In this document: piece after piece, positions 1-10,800 of the stretch
Position numbering within the stretch: position 1 is the first letter of the stretch
How the letters are laid out: every line of letters starts with the position of its first letter
Origin: Pseudomonas parafulva
GTDB taxonomy: Bacteria > Pseudomonadota > Gammaproteobacteria > Pseudomonadales > Pseudomonadaceae
Direction of reading: 5' to 3'
Assembly (NCBI RefSeq): GCF_000800255.1
Contig: NZ_CP009747.1
Location: forward strand, 186,001-250,000
DNA length: 64,000 bases
The notes under the pieces: model-generated
Told to the model about the DNA's origin: nothing
Database searches by the model: none
The model's input: the letters and a program-made list of their open reading frames with translations, nothing else
Program-made: the position numbers and the translations under genes

Positions 1-456
1 GTGACCTCCGACGCCGTGATGAACTCGTTCTTCATCCCTGGCCTGGGCGGCCAGATCTACGCGATGGCCGGCATGACCACCAAGCTGCACCTGATCGCCA
101 ACGAAAATGGCGAGTTCGACGGTATCTCGGCGAACTACAGCGGTGCGGGCTTCACCGGTATGAAATTCAAGGCAACCGCCACCTCGCAAGCCGACTTCGA
201 TGCCTGGGTCGCGCAAGTGAAGGCGTCGCCGAAGAAGCTGGACAAGGCCGAATACGACGCCTTGGCCAAACCAAGCGAAAACAACCCAGTCGCGCTGTAC
301 AGCGAGGCTTCGCCTGACACGTTCCAGCTCATCGTCGACAAGTACGAAGGCATGAACCGCGGTCGTCCGAGCCATGAAGAAGCAGGCAGCAAAGACCTGG
401 CCACTACCAAGGGTGTGGAATCGAGTATGCAACCAGCTGCCGGTGCAGAGGAGTAA
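1..456 (+). CDS. cyoA: Cytochrome bo3 ubiquinol oxidase subunit II, C-terminal part (start outside window)
   Basis: This is the last 151 codons of the periplasmic quinol oxidase subunit II; the reading frame is open at base 1, so the signal peptide, lipobox and both membrane helices lie outside the window. The visible part is the cupredoxin-like domain ([17 protein letters not shown]), followed by the CyoA C-terminal helical segment and a low-complexity tail rich in Ala and Glu. As expected for quinol oxidases, no CuA Cys-x3-Cys motif is visible. The stop codon is 3 bases before the cyoB ATG, so it is co-transcribed with cyoB. The identity rests on both the sequence and the cyoBCDE genes that follow. 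Confidence 0.95.
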   Translation: MTSDAVMNSFFIPGLGGQIYAMAGMTTKLHLIANENGEFDGISANYSGAGFTGMKFKATATSQADFDAWVAQVKASPKKLDKAEYDALAKPSENNPVALYSEASPDTFQLIVDKYEGMNRGRPSHEEAGSKDLATTKGVESSMQPAAGAEE

Positions 457-459
457 GAG

Positions 460-2469
460 ATGTTCGGTAAATTAAGCCTGGAGGCGATACCCTATCACGA
501 GCCGATAGTCATGGTGACGCTTGCCATGATCGCGCTCGGTGGTATCGCCGTCGTTGGTGCCATCACCTATTTCCGCAAGTGGTCCTACCTGTGGACCGAG
601 TGGCTGACCACGGTCGACCACAAGAAGATCGGGGTGATGTACATCATCGTCGCGATGGTCATGCTGCTGCGCGGCTTTGCCGACGCCATCATGATGCGTA
701 CCCAGCTGGCCGTCGCCACCGGCGGCTCCGAAGGCTACCTGCCGCCTGAACACTATGACCAGATCTTCACCGCCCACGGTGTGATCATGATCATCTTCAT
801 GGCGATGCCGTTCTTCACCGGCCTGATGAACCTGGCCCTGCCTCTGCAGATCGGTGCACGTGACGTTGCCTTCCCGTTCCTGAACTCCCTGAGCTTCTAC
901 CTGCTGCTGGCAGGCGTGCTGCTGGTGAACATCTCGCTGGGCGTCGGCGAATTCGCCAAGACCGGCTGGGTGGCCTATCCGCCGCTTGCGGGTATCCAGT
1001 ACAGCCCTGGCGTGGGGGTCGATTACTATATCTGGGCGCTACAGCTATCAGGTCTAGGCACGACATTGACGGGCGTGAACTTCCTGGTCACCGTCCTGAA
1101 GATGCGTGCACCTGGCATGAAGCTGATGGATATGCCGATTTTCACCTGGACCTGCACCTGGGCCAACGTGCTGATCGTCGCTTCCTTCCCGATCCTGACC
1201 GCTGCACTGGCCCTGCTGACCGTTGACCGTTATCTGGACTTCCACATCTTCACCAACGAGCTTGGTGGGAACCCGATGATGTACGTCAACCTGTTCTGGG
1301 CCTGGGGTCACCCCGAGGTGTACATCCTGATCCTGCCGGCCTTCGGCGTGTTCTCGGAAGTGACCTCGACCTTCGCCAGCAAGCGCCTGTTCGGCCACCA
1401 CGCGATGATCTACGCATCGGGTGCGATCGCCATCCTGGGCTTCGCGGTCTGGCTGCACCACTTCTTCACCATGGGTGCCGGCGCCAGCGTCAACACCTTC
1501 TTCGGCCTGGCGACGATGCTGATCTCCATCCCGACCGGTGTGAAGCTGTTCAACTGGCTGTTCACCATCTACCAGGGCCGTCTGCGCTTCACCCCGCCGA
1601 TTCTCTGGACCCTGGGCTTCATGGTCACCTTCTCCATCGGTGGCATGACCGGCGTTCTGCTGGCCGTTCCGGGTGCTGACTTCGTGCTGCACAACAGCCT
1701 GTTCGTGATCGCCCACTTCCACAACGTGATCATCGGTGGTGCGGTGTTCGGCTACATCGCCGGCTTCGCCTTCTGGTTCCCGAAAGCCTTCGGCTTCACC
1801 CTCAACGAGAAGTGGGGCAAGGCGGCCTTCTGGTTCTGGATCTCGGGCTTCTACGTCGCCTTCATGCCGCTGTACGCCCTGGGCTTCATGGGCATGACCC
1901 GTCGTCTGAACCACTCCGACAACCCGCTGTGGGAACCCTACCTGTACGTCGCCGTGGTCGGTGCCGTGCTGATCCTGTTCGGTATCGCCTGCCAGCTGAT
2001 CCAGCTCTACGTGTCGATCCGCGATCGCAAGCAGAACATGGACGTGACCGGCGACCCATGGGGCGGCCGTACCCTGGAATGGTCGACTTCGTCGCCACCA
2101 CCGTTCTACAACTTCGCCCACATGCCCGAGAAAGTCGGTCTGGATGCCTGGCAAGAAGCCAAGGACGCCGGTGTCGCCTACAAGGCGCCAGCCAAGTACG
2201 AAGCGATCCACATGCCGAGCAACACCTCTACCGGTCTGTTCATGGGTATGTTCCTGACCGTGTTCGGCTTCGCCTTCATCTGGCACATCTGGTGGCTGGT
2301 AGGCCTGAGCCTGGTAGCGACCATCGCGGTCTTCGTTCGCCACGCTGCGCGTGACGACCAGGGCTACATGGTGCCTGCCGAAGAAGTGGCGCGCATCGAA
2401 GGTGAACGCCAACGGGCCCTGCAGCTTGCCGGTGTGCCTACCGGTGGCGCACGTGTCGAAAACGTTTGA
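460..2469 (+). CDS. cyoB: Cytochrome bo3 ubiquinol oxidase subunit I
   Basis: Catalytic haem-copper subunit (669 aa, normal length), a polytopic inner-membrane protein that oxidises ubiquinol, reduces O2 to water and pumps protons. Visible hallmarks are the CuB/haem ligand motifs [11 protein letters not shown], the adjacent His pair in WLHHFFTMG and the two His in [13 protein letters not shown]. The K-channel lysine lies in [11 protein letters not shown]. The start ATG is 3 bases after the cyoA stop, with the ribosome-binding sequence inside the end of cyoA. It is the second gene of the cyoABCDE operon. Confidence 0.98.
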   Translation: MFGKLSLEAIPYHEPIVMVTLAMIALGGIAVVGAITYFRKWSYLWTEWLTTVDHKKIGVMYIIVAMVMLLRGFADAIMMRTQLAVATGGSEGYLPPEHYDQIFTAHGVIMIIFMAMPFFTGLMNLALPLQIGARDVAFPFLNSLSFYLLLAGVLLVNISLGVGEFAKTGWVAYPPLAGIQYSPGVGVDYYIWALQLSGLGTTLTGVNFLVTVLKMRAPGMKLMDMPIFTWTCTWANVLIVASFPILTAALALLTVDRYLDFHIFTNELGGNPMMYVNLFWAWGHPEVYILILPAFGVFSEVTSTFASKRLFGHHAMIYASGAIAILGFAVWLHHFFTMGAGASVNTFFGLATMLISIPTGVKLFNWLFTIYQGRLRFTPPILWTLGFMVTFSIGGMTGVLLAVPGADFVLHNSLFVIAHFHNVIIGGAVFGYIAGFAFWFPKAFGFTLNEKWGKAAFWFWISGFYVAFMPLYALGFMGMTRRLNHSDNPLWEPYLYVAVVGAVLILFGIACQLIQLYVSIRDRKQNMDVTGDPWGGRTLEWSTSSPPPFYNFAHMPEKVGLDAWQEAKDAGVAYKAPAKYEAIHMPSNTSTGLFMGMFLTVFGFAFIWHIWWLVGLSLVATIAVFVRHAARDDQGYMVPAEEVARIEGERQRALQLAGVPTGGARVENV

Positions 2470-2482
2470 ACGGGTGTAATCA

Positions 2483-3106
2483 ATGTCCAGTCAAGTAATT
2501 CACGGTGACGCCCATGGCCATGACCATGGGCACGACGATCACCACCACGACTCGGGCCAGATGACCGTCTTCGGTTTCTGGCTGTACCTGATGACCGACT
2601 GCATCCTGTTTGCGTCGCTCTTCGCCACCTACGCGGTGCTGTCCGGCAGTTTTGCCGGCGGCCCGTCGGGTCATGACATCTTCCAGCTCGACTTCGTGCT
2701 GGTCGAAACGGCGTTCCTGCTGCTGTCCTCGATCACTTTCGGCTTCGCCATGCTGAAGATGTTCGCCGGCAACAAGGCAGGTGTACTGGGCTGGTTGGCA
2801 GTGACCTTCCTGTTCGGTGCAGGCTTCATCGCGATGGAAATCTATGAGTTCCATCACCTGATCATGGAGGGCTACGGCCCGCAGCGCAGTGGTTTCCTCT
2901 CGGGCTTCTTCGCCCTGGTCGGCACCCACGGTCTGCACGTGACCTCGGGCCTGATCTGGATGGCGATCCTGATGTACCAGATCCAGACCAAGGGCATCAC
3001 GCCGACCGCCAAGACCCGCATGAGCTGCCTGAGCCTGTTCTGGCACTTCCTGGACGTGGTCTGGATCTGCGTATTCACCGTCGTCTACCTGCTGGGGGTT
3101 CTGTAA
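2483..3106 (+). CDS. cyoC: Cytochrome bo3 ubiquinol oxidase subunit III
   Basis: Integral membrane subunit of the bo3 oxidase, 207 aa, with about five predicted hydrophobic helices. The N terminus is a His/Asp-rich cytoplasmic stretch ([15 protein letters not shown]) that is not part of the catalytic core; its metal-binding potential is only inference. The conserved helix containing [14 protein letters not shown] is typical of subunit III. It lies 13 bases after cyoB, and its stop codon overlaps the cyoD start by one base (TAATG), indicating translational coupling. Confidence 0.96.
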   Translation: MSSQVIHGDAHGHDHGHDDHHHDSGQMTVFGFWLYLMTDCILFASLFATYAVLSGSFAGGPSGHDIFQLDFVLVETAFLLLSSITFGFAMLKMFAGNKAGVLGWLAVTFLFGAGFIAMEIYEFHHLIMEGYGPQRSGFLSGFFALVGTHGLHVTSGLIWMAILMYQIQTKGITPTAKTRMSCLSLFWHFLDVVWICVFTVVYLLGVL

Positions 3107-3438
3107 TGGCTAACGCACACGACACTCATCACGAAGGCAACCACGGCAGCGTGAAGTCGTACATGATCGGCTTCGTCCTCTCGATCATCCTCACCGCGAT
3201 TCCGTTCGCGCTGGCGATGTCGCCGATGCTGCCGAAGAACCTGACCGTGCTGGTCATCGTCGCCATGGCCGTTATCCAGGTGGTCGTCCACCTGGTGTAC
3301 TTCCTGCACATGGATCGCTCGAAAGAGCAGAGCTCCAACGTGTCGACGTTCCTGTTCACCACCCTGGTGATCGCACTGCTGGTCGGCTTGTCGCTGTGGA
3401 TCATGTTCAGCATCCACTTCGAAATGCTGGCCAAGTGA
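3106..3438 (+). CDS. cyoD: Cytochrome bo3 ubiquinol oxidase subunit IV
   Basis: Small accessory membrane subunit (110 aa) with three hydrophobic helices and a conserved charged loop, VHLVYFLHMDRSKEQ, characteristic of the CyoD/subunit IV family, which assists assembly of the CuB site. The ATG shares its A with the cyoC stop. It is followed 11 bases later by cyoE, so it is within the same operon. Confidence 0.96.
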   Translation: MANAHDTHHEGNHGSVKSYMIGFVLSIILTAIPFALAMSPMLPKNLTVLVIVAMAVIQVVVHLVYFLHMDRSKEQSSNVSTFLFTTLVIALLVGLSLWIMFSIHFEMLAK

Positions 3439-3449
3439 GGTAAGACTGC

Positions 3450-4337
3450 ATGTCCGTGAAGCACTTTATCCAAATCACCAAACCGGGGATCATTTTCGGT
3501 AACGTGCTTTCCGTGGCGGGCGGTTTCTTCCTTGCCGCGAAGGGCCATGTGGACTTCGCCCTGTTCCTGGCCGTGGTGGTCGGTACTTCGCTGGTGGTCG
3601 CATCCGGTTGCGTGTTCAACAACTGCATCGACCGTGACATCGACCAGAAGATGGAACGTACCAAGAACCGCGTCATGGTCCAGGGCGGCATGTCGCTGCC
3701 CCTCGCGCTGATCTACGCCACCCTGCTCGGGGTGGCGGGTTTCAGCCTGCTGTACGTCCAGGCCAACCCGCTGTCGGCGTACTGCGCGCTGATCGGCTTC
3801 GTGGTCTACGTGGGCTTCTACAGCCTGTGGCTCAAGCGTAAATCGGTGCACGGCACCTTGGTTGGCAGCCTGTCCGGTGCCATGCCTCCGGTAATCGGCT
3901 ATTGCGCCGTGAGCAACAGCTTCGACCTGGCAGCGGTCACGCTGCTGGTGATGTTCAGCCTGTGGCAGATGCCGCACAGCTTCGCCATCGCCATCTTCCG
4001 CTTCAAGGACTACAGCGCGGCCAACATTCCGGTCCTGCCGGTGGCCCGCGGTATCCTGGCAGCGAAGAAGCAGATCGTGCTGTACGTGCTGGCCTTCGTG
4101 CTCGCCACCGTCATGCTCACCCTCGGTGGCTATGCTGGCCTGGCTTACCTGGCCGTCGCCGCTGCCATGGGCCTGTACTGGCTGTACATGGCCTGGGGTG
4201 GTTACAAGGCCGAGGACGACAGCAAGTGGGCGCGCAAAGTGTTCGGCTTCTCCATCCTCACCGTCATGGCCTTGAGCCTGATGATGTCGGTGGACAGCCA
4301 GACCGCGACCGATGTGCTGATGACCTACGCTCGCTGA
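3450..4337 (+). CDS. cyoE: Protohaem IX farnesyltransferase (haem O synthase)
   Basis: UbiA-superfamily membrane prenyltransferase (295 aa) that converts haem B to haem O for the bo3 oxidase. The first Asp-rich prenyl-diphosphate motif is seen as [18 protein letters not shown] (about residues 52-69), and the second conserved loop as [19 protein letters not shown]. About nine hydrophobic segments are visible. It is the last gene of the cyo operon, with an intrinsic terminator 21 bases after its stop. Confidence 0.96.
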   Translation: MSVKHFIQITKPGIIFGNVLSVAGGFFLAAKGHVDFALFLAVVVGTSLVVASGCVFNNCIDRDIDQKMERTKNRVMVQGGMSLPLALIYATLLGVAGFSLLYVQANPLSAYCALIGFVVYVGFYSLWLKRKSVHGTLVGSLSGAMPPVIGYCAVSNSFDLAAVTLLVMFSLWQMPHSFAIAIFRFKDYSAANIPVLPVARGILAAKKQIVLYVLAFVLATVMLTLGGYAGLAYLAVAAAMGLYWLYMAWGGYKAEDDSKWARKVFGFSILTVMALSLMMSVDSQTATDVLMTYAR

Positions 4338-4358
4338 AACCGCTTCACGCTTCACTGA

Positions 4359-4384
4359 AAACCCGGCCTAGCGCCGGGTTTTTT
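4359..4384 (+). terminator. Intrinsic terminator of the cyo operon
   Basis: A perfect 7-bp GC-rich stem (ACCCGGC at 4361-4367 with GCCGGGT at 4373-4379) and a 5-nt loop are followed by a run of six T. It sits directly after cyoE. Confidence 0.9.
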
Positions 4385-4476
4385 CATGGTGCGGCCGAAA
4401 CCCGGCAGGGTTTCCGGCTGCTGGCCTTCGGTCATACCGCATAGTTTCGATGCCCCAACCTTCTGGAGGCACCGAG

Positions 4477-5604
4477 ATGAGTGCGTTCACCGTGTACTTC
4501 TGCGGCACCGGCTCCCACCGATTCGATGACAGCAATCCCAATTTCTGGAACGGCGAACTGATTGCCACCCTGGCCAGCCATACCGGCGGCAGAGAGTTCG
4601 TCGACTGGATCGTGGTCGATGGGCCGGGCAGCGGCAATCTGCAGGACGATGCCTTGTTCGTCGATGACGGCGACCACCTCAAGGTGACGGGCACCCTGTT
4701 CGGCACAGGCTGGAACGAAAATGTGCAACATGCGTTGCAGGTCATCAAGGGCAAGAGCAACTGGGCACGGACCAAACTGACCGAGCAGCAATACGAGCAT
4801 CTCAAGCAGGCCGGCATTCCGATTCCCGACGCCTCTGCCGCAGGTTCGTGGTTCTGGCGCACCTACGATTACGGCGAGCGTGCCGTGACCCCGCAGGCGT
4901 TGCAGGAACAGTTGATCAAGCAGATGCGCAAGCCATTGATTCCCAGCGTGGTCAATCTGGTGGGCTGGAGCCGTGGCGGGATCAGTTGCCATATGCTGGC
5001 CAATGCCATGGTTGCAGATCCGCAACTGCGCGACGTACCGGTCAACATCTTCGCCATTGATCCTGTCCCGGGTGTGGGGAACATCCAGGCTGATCGCGTG
5101 CAGTTGGGCGCGAACGTGAAGGAGTATGTCGGTTTCTACGCCCGTGACGAACGCTCCAAGGGCTTCGCCTGCGTGGTGCCGGTGACCGCGTTCGGCACGC
5201 GCATGAGCATCTTCCCGCTCCCCGGCCGGCATGCCACTCTGGTGGGCAATGCCTCCGCCGACGGCGCCAGTACAGGCAAGGTGCTGCCCGAGCCGGGCAT
5301 GATCGTCCGGCATTTCGCCGAAACCTGCCTCAAGCGCTGGGGCACCGCGTTGGACAAATGCCAGGGGCTCGATGACCAGGCGCTGGAGACCTGCCACCAG
5401 GCCATGGCCGCTGCCGACAGCCAGTACCTGGCGCTGCGTCAACAGTCCTACACGGCAATCACCGAAGGTAGCCAGCAGGAGCGCATCGTTCATCATGGCC
5501 TGAACCCGACCGAGTTCAGCAAGGTGGCCAACGAGGGCATGCAGACCAAGGAAGGGTTGGGCCTGCGGCAGCTGACCTGCGACAGCTACCAGTCGCTGCA
5601 CTGA
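4477..5604 (+). CDS. Alpha/beta-hydrolase-like protein of unknown function
   Basis: A 375-aa protein without signal peptide or membrane segments. A nucleophile-elbow motif GWSRGG (Ser about residue 165) follows a hydrophobic strand (SVVNLVGWSRGG), then IFAIDPVPG and a late HATLVGNAS, compatible with a Ser-Asp-His lipase-type triad. The N terminus FCGTGSHR and the overall layout recall DUF5621/Tle-like hydrolases, but I cannot assign a substrate. The ATG at 4477 is preferred over 4450 because GGAGG lies 7 bases upstream. It stands alone between the cyo terminator and alaC, with no partner such as an immunity gene or VgrG visible. A lipase-like effector or a housekeeping esterase are both possible. 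Confidence 0.6.
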   Translation: MSAFTVYFCGTGSHRFDDSNPNFWNGELIATLASHTGGREFVDWIVVDGPGSGNLQDDALFVDDGDHLKVTGTLFGTGWNENVQHALQVIKGKSNWARTKLTEQQYEHLKQAGIPIPDASAAGSWFWRTYDYGERAVTPQALQEQLIKQMRKPLIPSVVNLVGWSRGGISCHMLANAMVADPQLRDVPVNIFAIDPVPGVGNIQADRVQLGANVKEYVGFYARDERSKGFACVVPVTAFGTRMSIFPLPGRHATLVGNASADGASTGKVLPEPGMIVRHFAETCLKRWGTALDKCQGLDDQALETCHQAMAAADSQYLALRQQSYTAITEGSQQERIVHHGLNPTEFSKVANEGMQTKEGLGLRQLTCDSYQSLH

Positions 5605-5739
5605 ATCATCGGGCGGGAGGGTTGCCCTCGGCAGCCCTCACTTTACAAAACATTACCGCTGCGCTTATCGTCTGCCTCGGCCACCGCAGTGGCCAACGTC
5701 GCTCGGACGGTTCCGGGCGCTTACGTCTTCGAGGAAATC

Positions 5740-6936
5740 ATGGCCAACTCCGGTTCGCCGCGCCGCTTTGCGCGCATCGATCGTCTACCCCCCTACGTCT
5801 TCAACATCACTGCCGAACTCAAGATGGTTGCCCGTCGCCGTGGCGAGGACATCATCGACCTGAGCATGGGCAACCCCGACGGCGCCACCCCGCCGCACAT
5901 CGTGCAGAAGCTGGTACAGGTCGCCCAGCGCGAAGACACTCACGGTTACTCCACCTCACGCGGCATTCCGCGCCTGCGCCGGGCCATTTCCAACTGGTAC
6001 CGCGAACGCTACGAGGTCGAGATCGATCCGGACAGCGAAGCCATCGTCACCATCGGCTCGAAAGAAGGCCTGGCGCACCTGATGCTCGCCACCCTCGACC
6101 AGGGCGACACGGTGCTGGTACCCAACCCCAGCTACCCGATCCACATCTACGGTGCCGTGATTGCCGGCGCCCAGGTGCGTTCGGTGCCGCTGGTGCCGGG
6201 CGTGGACTTCTTCAATGAGCTGGAGCGGGCGATTCGCGAATCGATCCCCAAGCCGAAGATGATGATCCTGGGCTTCCCGTCCAATCCCACCGCGCAGTGC
6301 GTGGAGCTGGACTTCTTCGAGCGTGTGGTGGCCCTGGCCAAGCAGTACGACGTGCTGGTGGTTCACGACCTGGCCTATGCCGACATCGTCTACGACGGCT
6401 GGAAGGCGCCGTCGATCATGCAGGTCCCCGGGGCCAAGGACATCGCGGTGGAGTTCTTCACCCTGTCCAAGAGCTACAACATGGCCGGCTGGCGGATCGG
6501 CTTCATGGTGGGTAATCCCGAGCTGGTCAATGCCCTGGCGCGCATCAAGAGTTACCACGACTACGGCACCTTCACGCCGCTGCAAGTGGCGGCGATCGCT
6601 GCCCTGGAAGGCGATCAGCAATGCGTGCGGGACATCGCCGAGCAGTACCGCCAGCGTCGCAACCTGCTGGTCAAGGGCCTGCATGAGCTGGGCTGGATGG
6701 TGGAAAACCCCAAGGCTTCGATGTACGTCTGGGCCAAGATCCCGGAAGCCTACGCACACCTGGGCTCGCTGGAATTCGCCAAGAAGCTGCTGGCCGAGGC
6801 CAAGGTCTGCGTGTCCCCGGGTATCGGTTTCGGGGAGTATGGCGACGATCATGTACGTTTTGCCCTGATCGAAAACCAGGACCGCATCCGCCAGGCCATC
6901 CGCGGCATCCGCCACATGTTCCGCGCCGGGAAGTAA
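5740..6936 (+). CDS. alaC: PLP-dependent alanine aminotransferase, AlaC-type
   Basis: Fold-type I class I/II aminotransferase, 398 aa, cytosolic. The PLP-binding lysine is in TLSKSYNMAGWRIGF, the substrate/cofactor signature is LGFPSNPTAQC, and the conserved arginine region is near DHVRFALIEN. The closest recognised family is the AlaC-like glutamate-pyruvate transaminase that interconverts pyruvate and alanine. The ATG at 5740 is chosen because GAGGA precedes it and the homologous N terminus (SPRRFARIDRLPPYVF) starts just after; an upstream ATG at 5689 lacks this. Substrate specificity cannot be proven from sequence. Confidence 0.88.
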   Translation: MANSGSPRRFARIDRLPPYVFNITAELKMVARRRGEDIIDLSMGNPDGATPPHIVQKLVQVAQREDTHGYSTSRGIPRLRRAISNWYRERYEVEIDPDSEAIVTIGSKEGLAHLMLATLDQGDTVLVPNPSYPIHIYGAVIAGAQVRSVPLVPGVDFFNELERAIRESIPKPKMMILGFPSNPTAQCVELDFFERVVALAKQYDVLVVHDLAYADIVYDGWKAPSIMQVPGAKDIAVEFFTLSKSYNMAGWRIGFMVGNPELVNALARIKSYHDYGTFTPLQVAAIAALEGDQQCVRDIAEQYRQRRNLLVKGLHELGWMVENPKASMYVWAKIPEAYAHLGSLEFAKKLLAEAKVCVSPGIGFGEYGDDHVRFALIENQDRIRQAIRGIRHMFRAGK

Positions 6937-6960
6937 GCGGCACGCGGCAAGCCGCAGCCG

Positions 6961-7077
6961 CCAGCGGCAAGCGGCAAGCGGCAAGCTGCAAGATAGAACT
7001 GCGTTGTCAGTGCCACCGCGATCTAGCTTGTAGCTTGTAGCTTGTAGCTTGTAGCTTGTAGCTTGTAGCTTGTAGCT
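6961..7077. repeat. Two 7-bp tandem repeat tracts in the alaC-ykgJ intergenic gap
   Basis: Bases 6963-6990 hold four heptads (three AGCGGCA plus AGCTGCA). Bases 7024-7072 hold seven perfect copies of TAGCTTG plus a partial eighth to 7077. The remaining gap (6937-7207) contains no gene that I can support. Similar heptad-rich sequence recurs near 25,580-25,705. Confidence 0.9.
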
Positions 7078-7207
7078 GGCGCTTAGCGCCTGGCGCGACC
7101 AGCGGCTGGTTTTTTTTGCGTGGGCCTCTGTTCAGGGGCGTGGGGTTGGATTACAAATGGCGGCGCGGGCGTCCGCTCGCTCCCCATAACCTCCCTTTCT
7201 GGCCATC

Positions 7208-7591
7208 ATGTCCGAACAGAATCCTTGCCTGACCTGCGGCGCTTGCTGCGGCTACTTTCGTGTGTCCTTCTTCTGGGGTGAATGCCAATCCTCGGGCGGG
7301 TCGGTGCCCGACGATCTGGTGGTGCAAATCAACCCCACCCGCGTGGCGATGATCGGCACCGATGCCAAACCCTGCCGCTGCATCGGTCTGCAGGGGGAAA
7401 TCGGCAACACAGTGGGCTGCACGCTCTACGAACAACGCTCCAGCCCGTGCCGCGAATTCGAGGCGTCCTGGGAGCATGGCACGCACAATCCGAGCTGCGA
7501 CGCGGCCCGTGCCGCCTACGGTCTGCCACCGCTGACGCCGCCCGGCGCCAACGAGCCGCACTGGCCGGACGAGGGGGCCGAGGTGGCCTGA
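7208..7591 (+). CDS. YkgJ-family cysteine-cluster protein
   Basis: A 127-aa soluble protein with the N-terminal metal-binding signature CLTCGACC (Cys 7, 10, 13, 14) and further cysteines in KPCRCIG, GCTLYEQ and SPCREF, matching the UPF0153/YkgJ zinc- or iron-binding family. The biochemical role of the family is not established. The ATG at 7208 is the only reasonable start. It is flanked by the heptad-repeat gap upstream and the giant autotransporter downstream, with no evident operon partner. Confidence 0.8.
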   Translation: MSEQNPCLTCGACCGYFRVSFFWGECQSSGGSVPDDLVVQINPTRVAMIGTDAKPCRCIGLQGEIGNTVGCTLYEQRSSPCREFEASWEHGTHNPSCDAARAAYGLPPLTPPGANEPHWPDEGAEVA

Positions 7592-7643
7592 TCCGCTCTC
7601 GGAACACCACCGTTCGTCGCTTGGATCCACTTTTGAAATCGCT

Positions 7644-7666
7644 GCAGCCCGCGTAATCCGGGCTGC
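7644..7666. other. Perfect 8-bp hairpin between ykgJ-like gene and autotransporter
   Basis: GCAGCCCG (7644-7651) pairs with CGGGCTGC (7659-7666) around a 7-nt loop. No T-run follows on either strand, so it is only terminator-like. The rest of the 7592-7856 gap shows no further gene. Confidence 0.5.
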
Positions 7667-7856
7667 CTAGACAAAGTATTAACCCGATTTGACCGCCCCT
7701 GCGCCGCGCCTGACTGCCTGTTCTGCGACTACACATTCCCCAACAAGGAAATTTGTCGCCAGGGTCAGGTGTTTCGTCGCGCGTGTGAAATCAACCGGCA
7801 ACAGCGCTGTGCACGCATTCAAGGACTGAATCAGCTGATCCACGAAGGAGCTCTCC

Positions 7857-10800
7857 GTGGACAGAAGTCTCATCGTCGTTTCGCCCGCTCGTCTCTCGCA
7901 CCTGTCATTGGCCGTGAGCCTCGCCGTCGGCGGACTGCTGTTCGGTCTGACCAGCCAGCCGGCACTGGCCGCTTGTAGCCTGAGTGGGGGCGTGGTCACC
8001 TGTACCGGCGCGCCCAGTCCACTGGCCCCGGGCTATGCCAGCAGCGCGAACAATCTCACGGTCAACGTCCAGCAAGGCGCCAGCCTCGGCGTGCTGCTGA
8101 ACCTGCTCGGCACGGCGTTGAATCTGTCCGGCAGCAACATCACGCTGAACAACGCCGGCACGATTGACCCTTCGCTACTGGGCGCAGTCAGCCTGCTGAG
8201 CACCAGCACGCGCATCGGCAATGCCAACCCCAGCACCCTGGTGATCAACAACCTGGCCACCGGCGTGCTCAGAGGCACCGGGGGCGTTCTCGACGTCAAC
8301 CTGGCCAATCTCAACGGCGCGGCGCTGGAGGTCACCAACGGTGCAGGCGGGAGCACCGTGATCAGCAACGCGGGGATCATCGGCTCTTCGGCACTCAGCG
8401 TCAGCGTGCTCAGCGAAGACACGCCCGTGGTCGCCGTCAGCGGCGGCGGCACGGTGAACATGACCAACACCGGCACCATCACCGGTCGCGCGGCGTTCCA
8501 GGCTTCCAGCAGCGGCAACACCTTCACCAACGTCGGCACCCTCAACGGCAGCCTGTCGATGGGTGCCGGCTCGACCAACCGTTTCAACGCCATCACCGGC
8601 TCCAGCGTCAACAAAGGCGGCGGCGCCGGCCTGCAATTGCTGGTAGTCAGCAATCCCAACCTGTCGTTCGCTGCCACCGGCACGGTCGATGGCGGCGCCG
8701 GCGGCAACAACACCCTGGCGTTGCAGAACGCCGTGGGCGGTGGCAGCGGCACGGCGGGTAGTGGCACGATCGCGGCGGGCACCTACGTCAACTTCAACCG
8801 CCTGATCGTCGACAGCGGTACCTGGACCCTCGGTGGGCCGCTGCTGACCGGCAGCAGTTCGACCACGCTCAACGGCGGGCTGGTCAGCGTCGACGACTCC
8901 GCGGCCTTCGGTTCCGGCGCGATCAGCGCCAATGGTGGCGCGCTGCAAAGCGGCGGCGCTGGCGTGAACCTGAGCAACGCGCTGATCCTGGGCAGCAATG
9001 GCCTGACGGTTTCCGGCAGCAACCCCCTGGGTCTCAACGGCGTCCTGTCAGGTAGCGGTGCGCTGATCAAGAGCGGTGCCAGCCTGCTGACGCTGAGCGG
9101 CAACAACACCTTCAGCGGCGGCATCAACCTGGCCGCTGGAGGCCTCGAACTGGGCAGCGCGGCGAGCCTGGGCGGCGGTGCGCTGAACGTGACCGGCGCG
9201 TCCCGATTGCAGGGCAGCGCGCCGCTGGTGCTGGCCAATGCCGTGCAACTCAACGGCGCCGCACTCAACGTGACCGGCGCCAACGCCGTCACCTTGGGTG
9301 GCACGGTAAGCGGAACGGGAGCGCTGGTCAAAAGCGGCAGCGCCAGCCTGACCCTCAACGCCAGCAACACCTACACCGGTGGCACCACCCTCGGCGCAGG
9401 CACGCTGGTGTTGGGCAACGCAGGTGCCTTGGGCAGTGGTGCGTTGGGCCTGACCGGTAACGCGGCGTTGGATGCCAGCACCGCCATCAGCCTCGGCACC
9501 GCGATCAACCTGGCCGGCAACACCCTGACCCTGACTGGCAGCAACGCCATGACCCTCACTGGCGCTATCGCTGGAACCGGTGGGCTGGTCAAGAACGGTG
9601 CGGCCAACCTGACCCTCAACGGCAACAACAGCTTCAGCGGCGGCACCACCGTCAATGGCGGCGCGTTGACCCTGGGCAACGGCAGTGCCTTGGGCAGCGG
9701 CGCCCTGAACCTGGGGGCGAGCCTGGTGCTCGACGCCGGTGCGGCGGTGAGCCTGGCCAACGCCATCAACCTCGGCGCCAGCACACTCGCGCTCGCCGGT
9801 TCCAGCGCCACCACCTTGGGCGGCGTGATCAGCGGCACGGGCGCCTTGGTGAAAAACGGTGCGGCCAACCTGACCCTCAACGGCAACAACAGCTTCAGCG
9901 GCGGCACCACCGTCAATGGCGGCGCGTTGATTCTGGGCAACGGCACTGCGCTGGGCAGCGGCGCGCTGAACCTCGGCGCCAGCACGCAGCTCGACACCAG
10001 CGCTGCACTGAACCTGAGCAATGCGATCAACCTTGGGAGCAACACGCTCGCGCTCGTCGGCAGCAACGCTGTGACCCTCGGTGGCGCCATCGGCGGCAGC
10101 GGGGCGCTGGTCAAGAATGGCGCGGCCGGCCTGACGCTCAACGGCAACAACAGCTTCAGCGGTGGCACCACGCTCAACGCCGGTGTGCTGACCTTGGGCA
10201 GCAGTACCGCCCTGGGCACGGGCGCATTGACCCTTGGCGGCAACGCCGGTCTCGATGCCAGCGCAGCGCTCAGTGTGGCCAACGCTGTCGATCTGGGCAG
10301 CAACACTTTGAACGTGGCGGGCAGCAACGACCTGCGCCTGGGCGGGACGATCGCCGGCACCGGGGCGTTGATCAAGAATGGCGCCGCCAACCTCACCCTC
10401 GGCGGCAGCAACACCTTCAGCGGCGGTCTGACGCTCAACACCGGCACCCTGACCCTGGCCAGTGCCGCCGCCCTGGGCAGCGGCGCGCTCACCGTCGGCG
10501 GCGCCGCCACCCTGGCCAACAGCACCGCGCTGAGCGTGAGCAACAACGTCAACCTCGACGCTAACCTGGCCTTGACCGGCAGCAACGACCTGACCTTGGC
10601 CGGCACCCTGAGCGGGGCCGGCGGTCTGGTCAAGAACGGCGCCGGCGCCCTTACCCTCAGTGGCGTCAATGCCCACACTGGCGCCACCACGCTCAACACC
10701 GGCACCCTGGTGCTCGGCAGTGCCGCCGCCCTGGGCAGCGGCGCCCTCAACGCCGCGGCCGGCACCACCTTGGACAGCACGGTGGCCGGGCTGAACCTCA

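Noticed and set aside
1054..2412. 452-codon antisense frame opposite cyoB
   Set aside because: It is a shadow of a highly conserved gene and has His/Glu/Gln-rich composition typical of reverse translation of codon-biased sequence.
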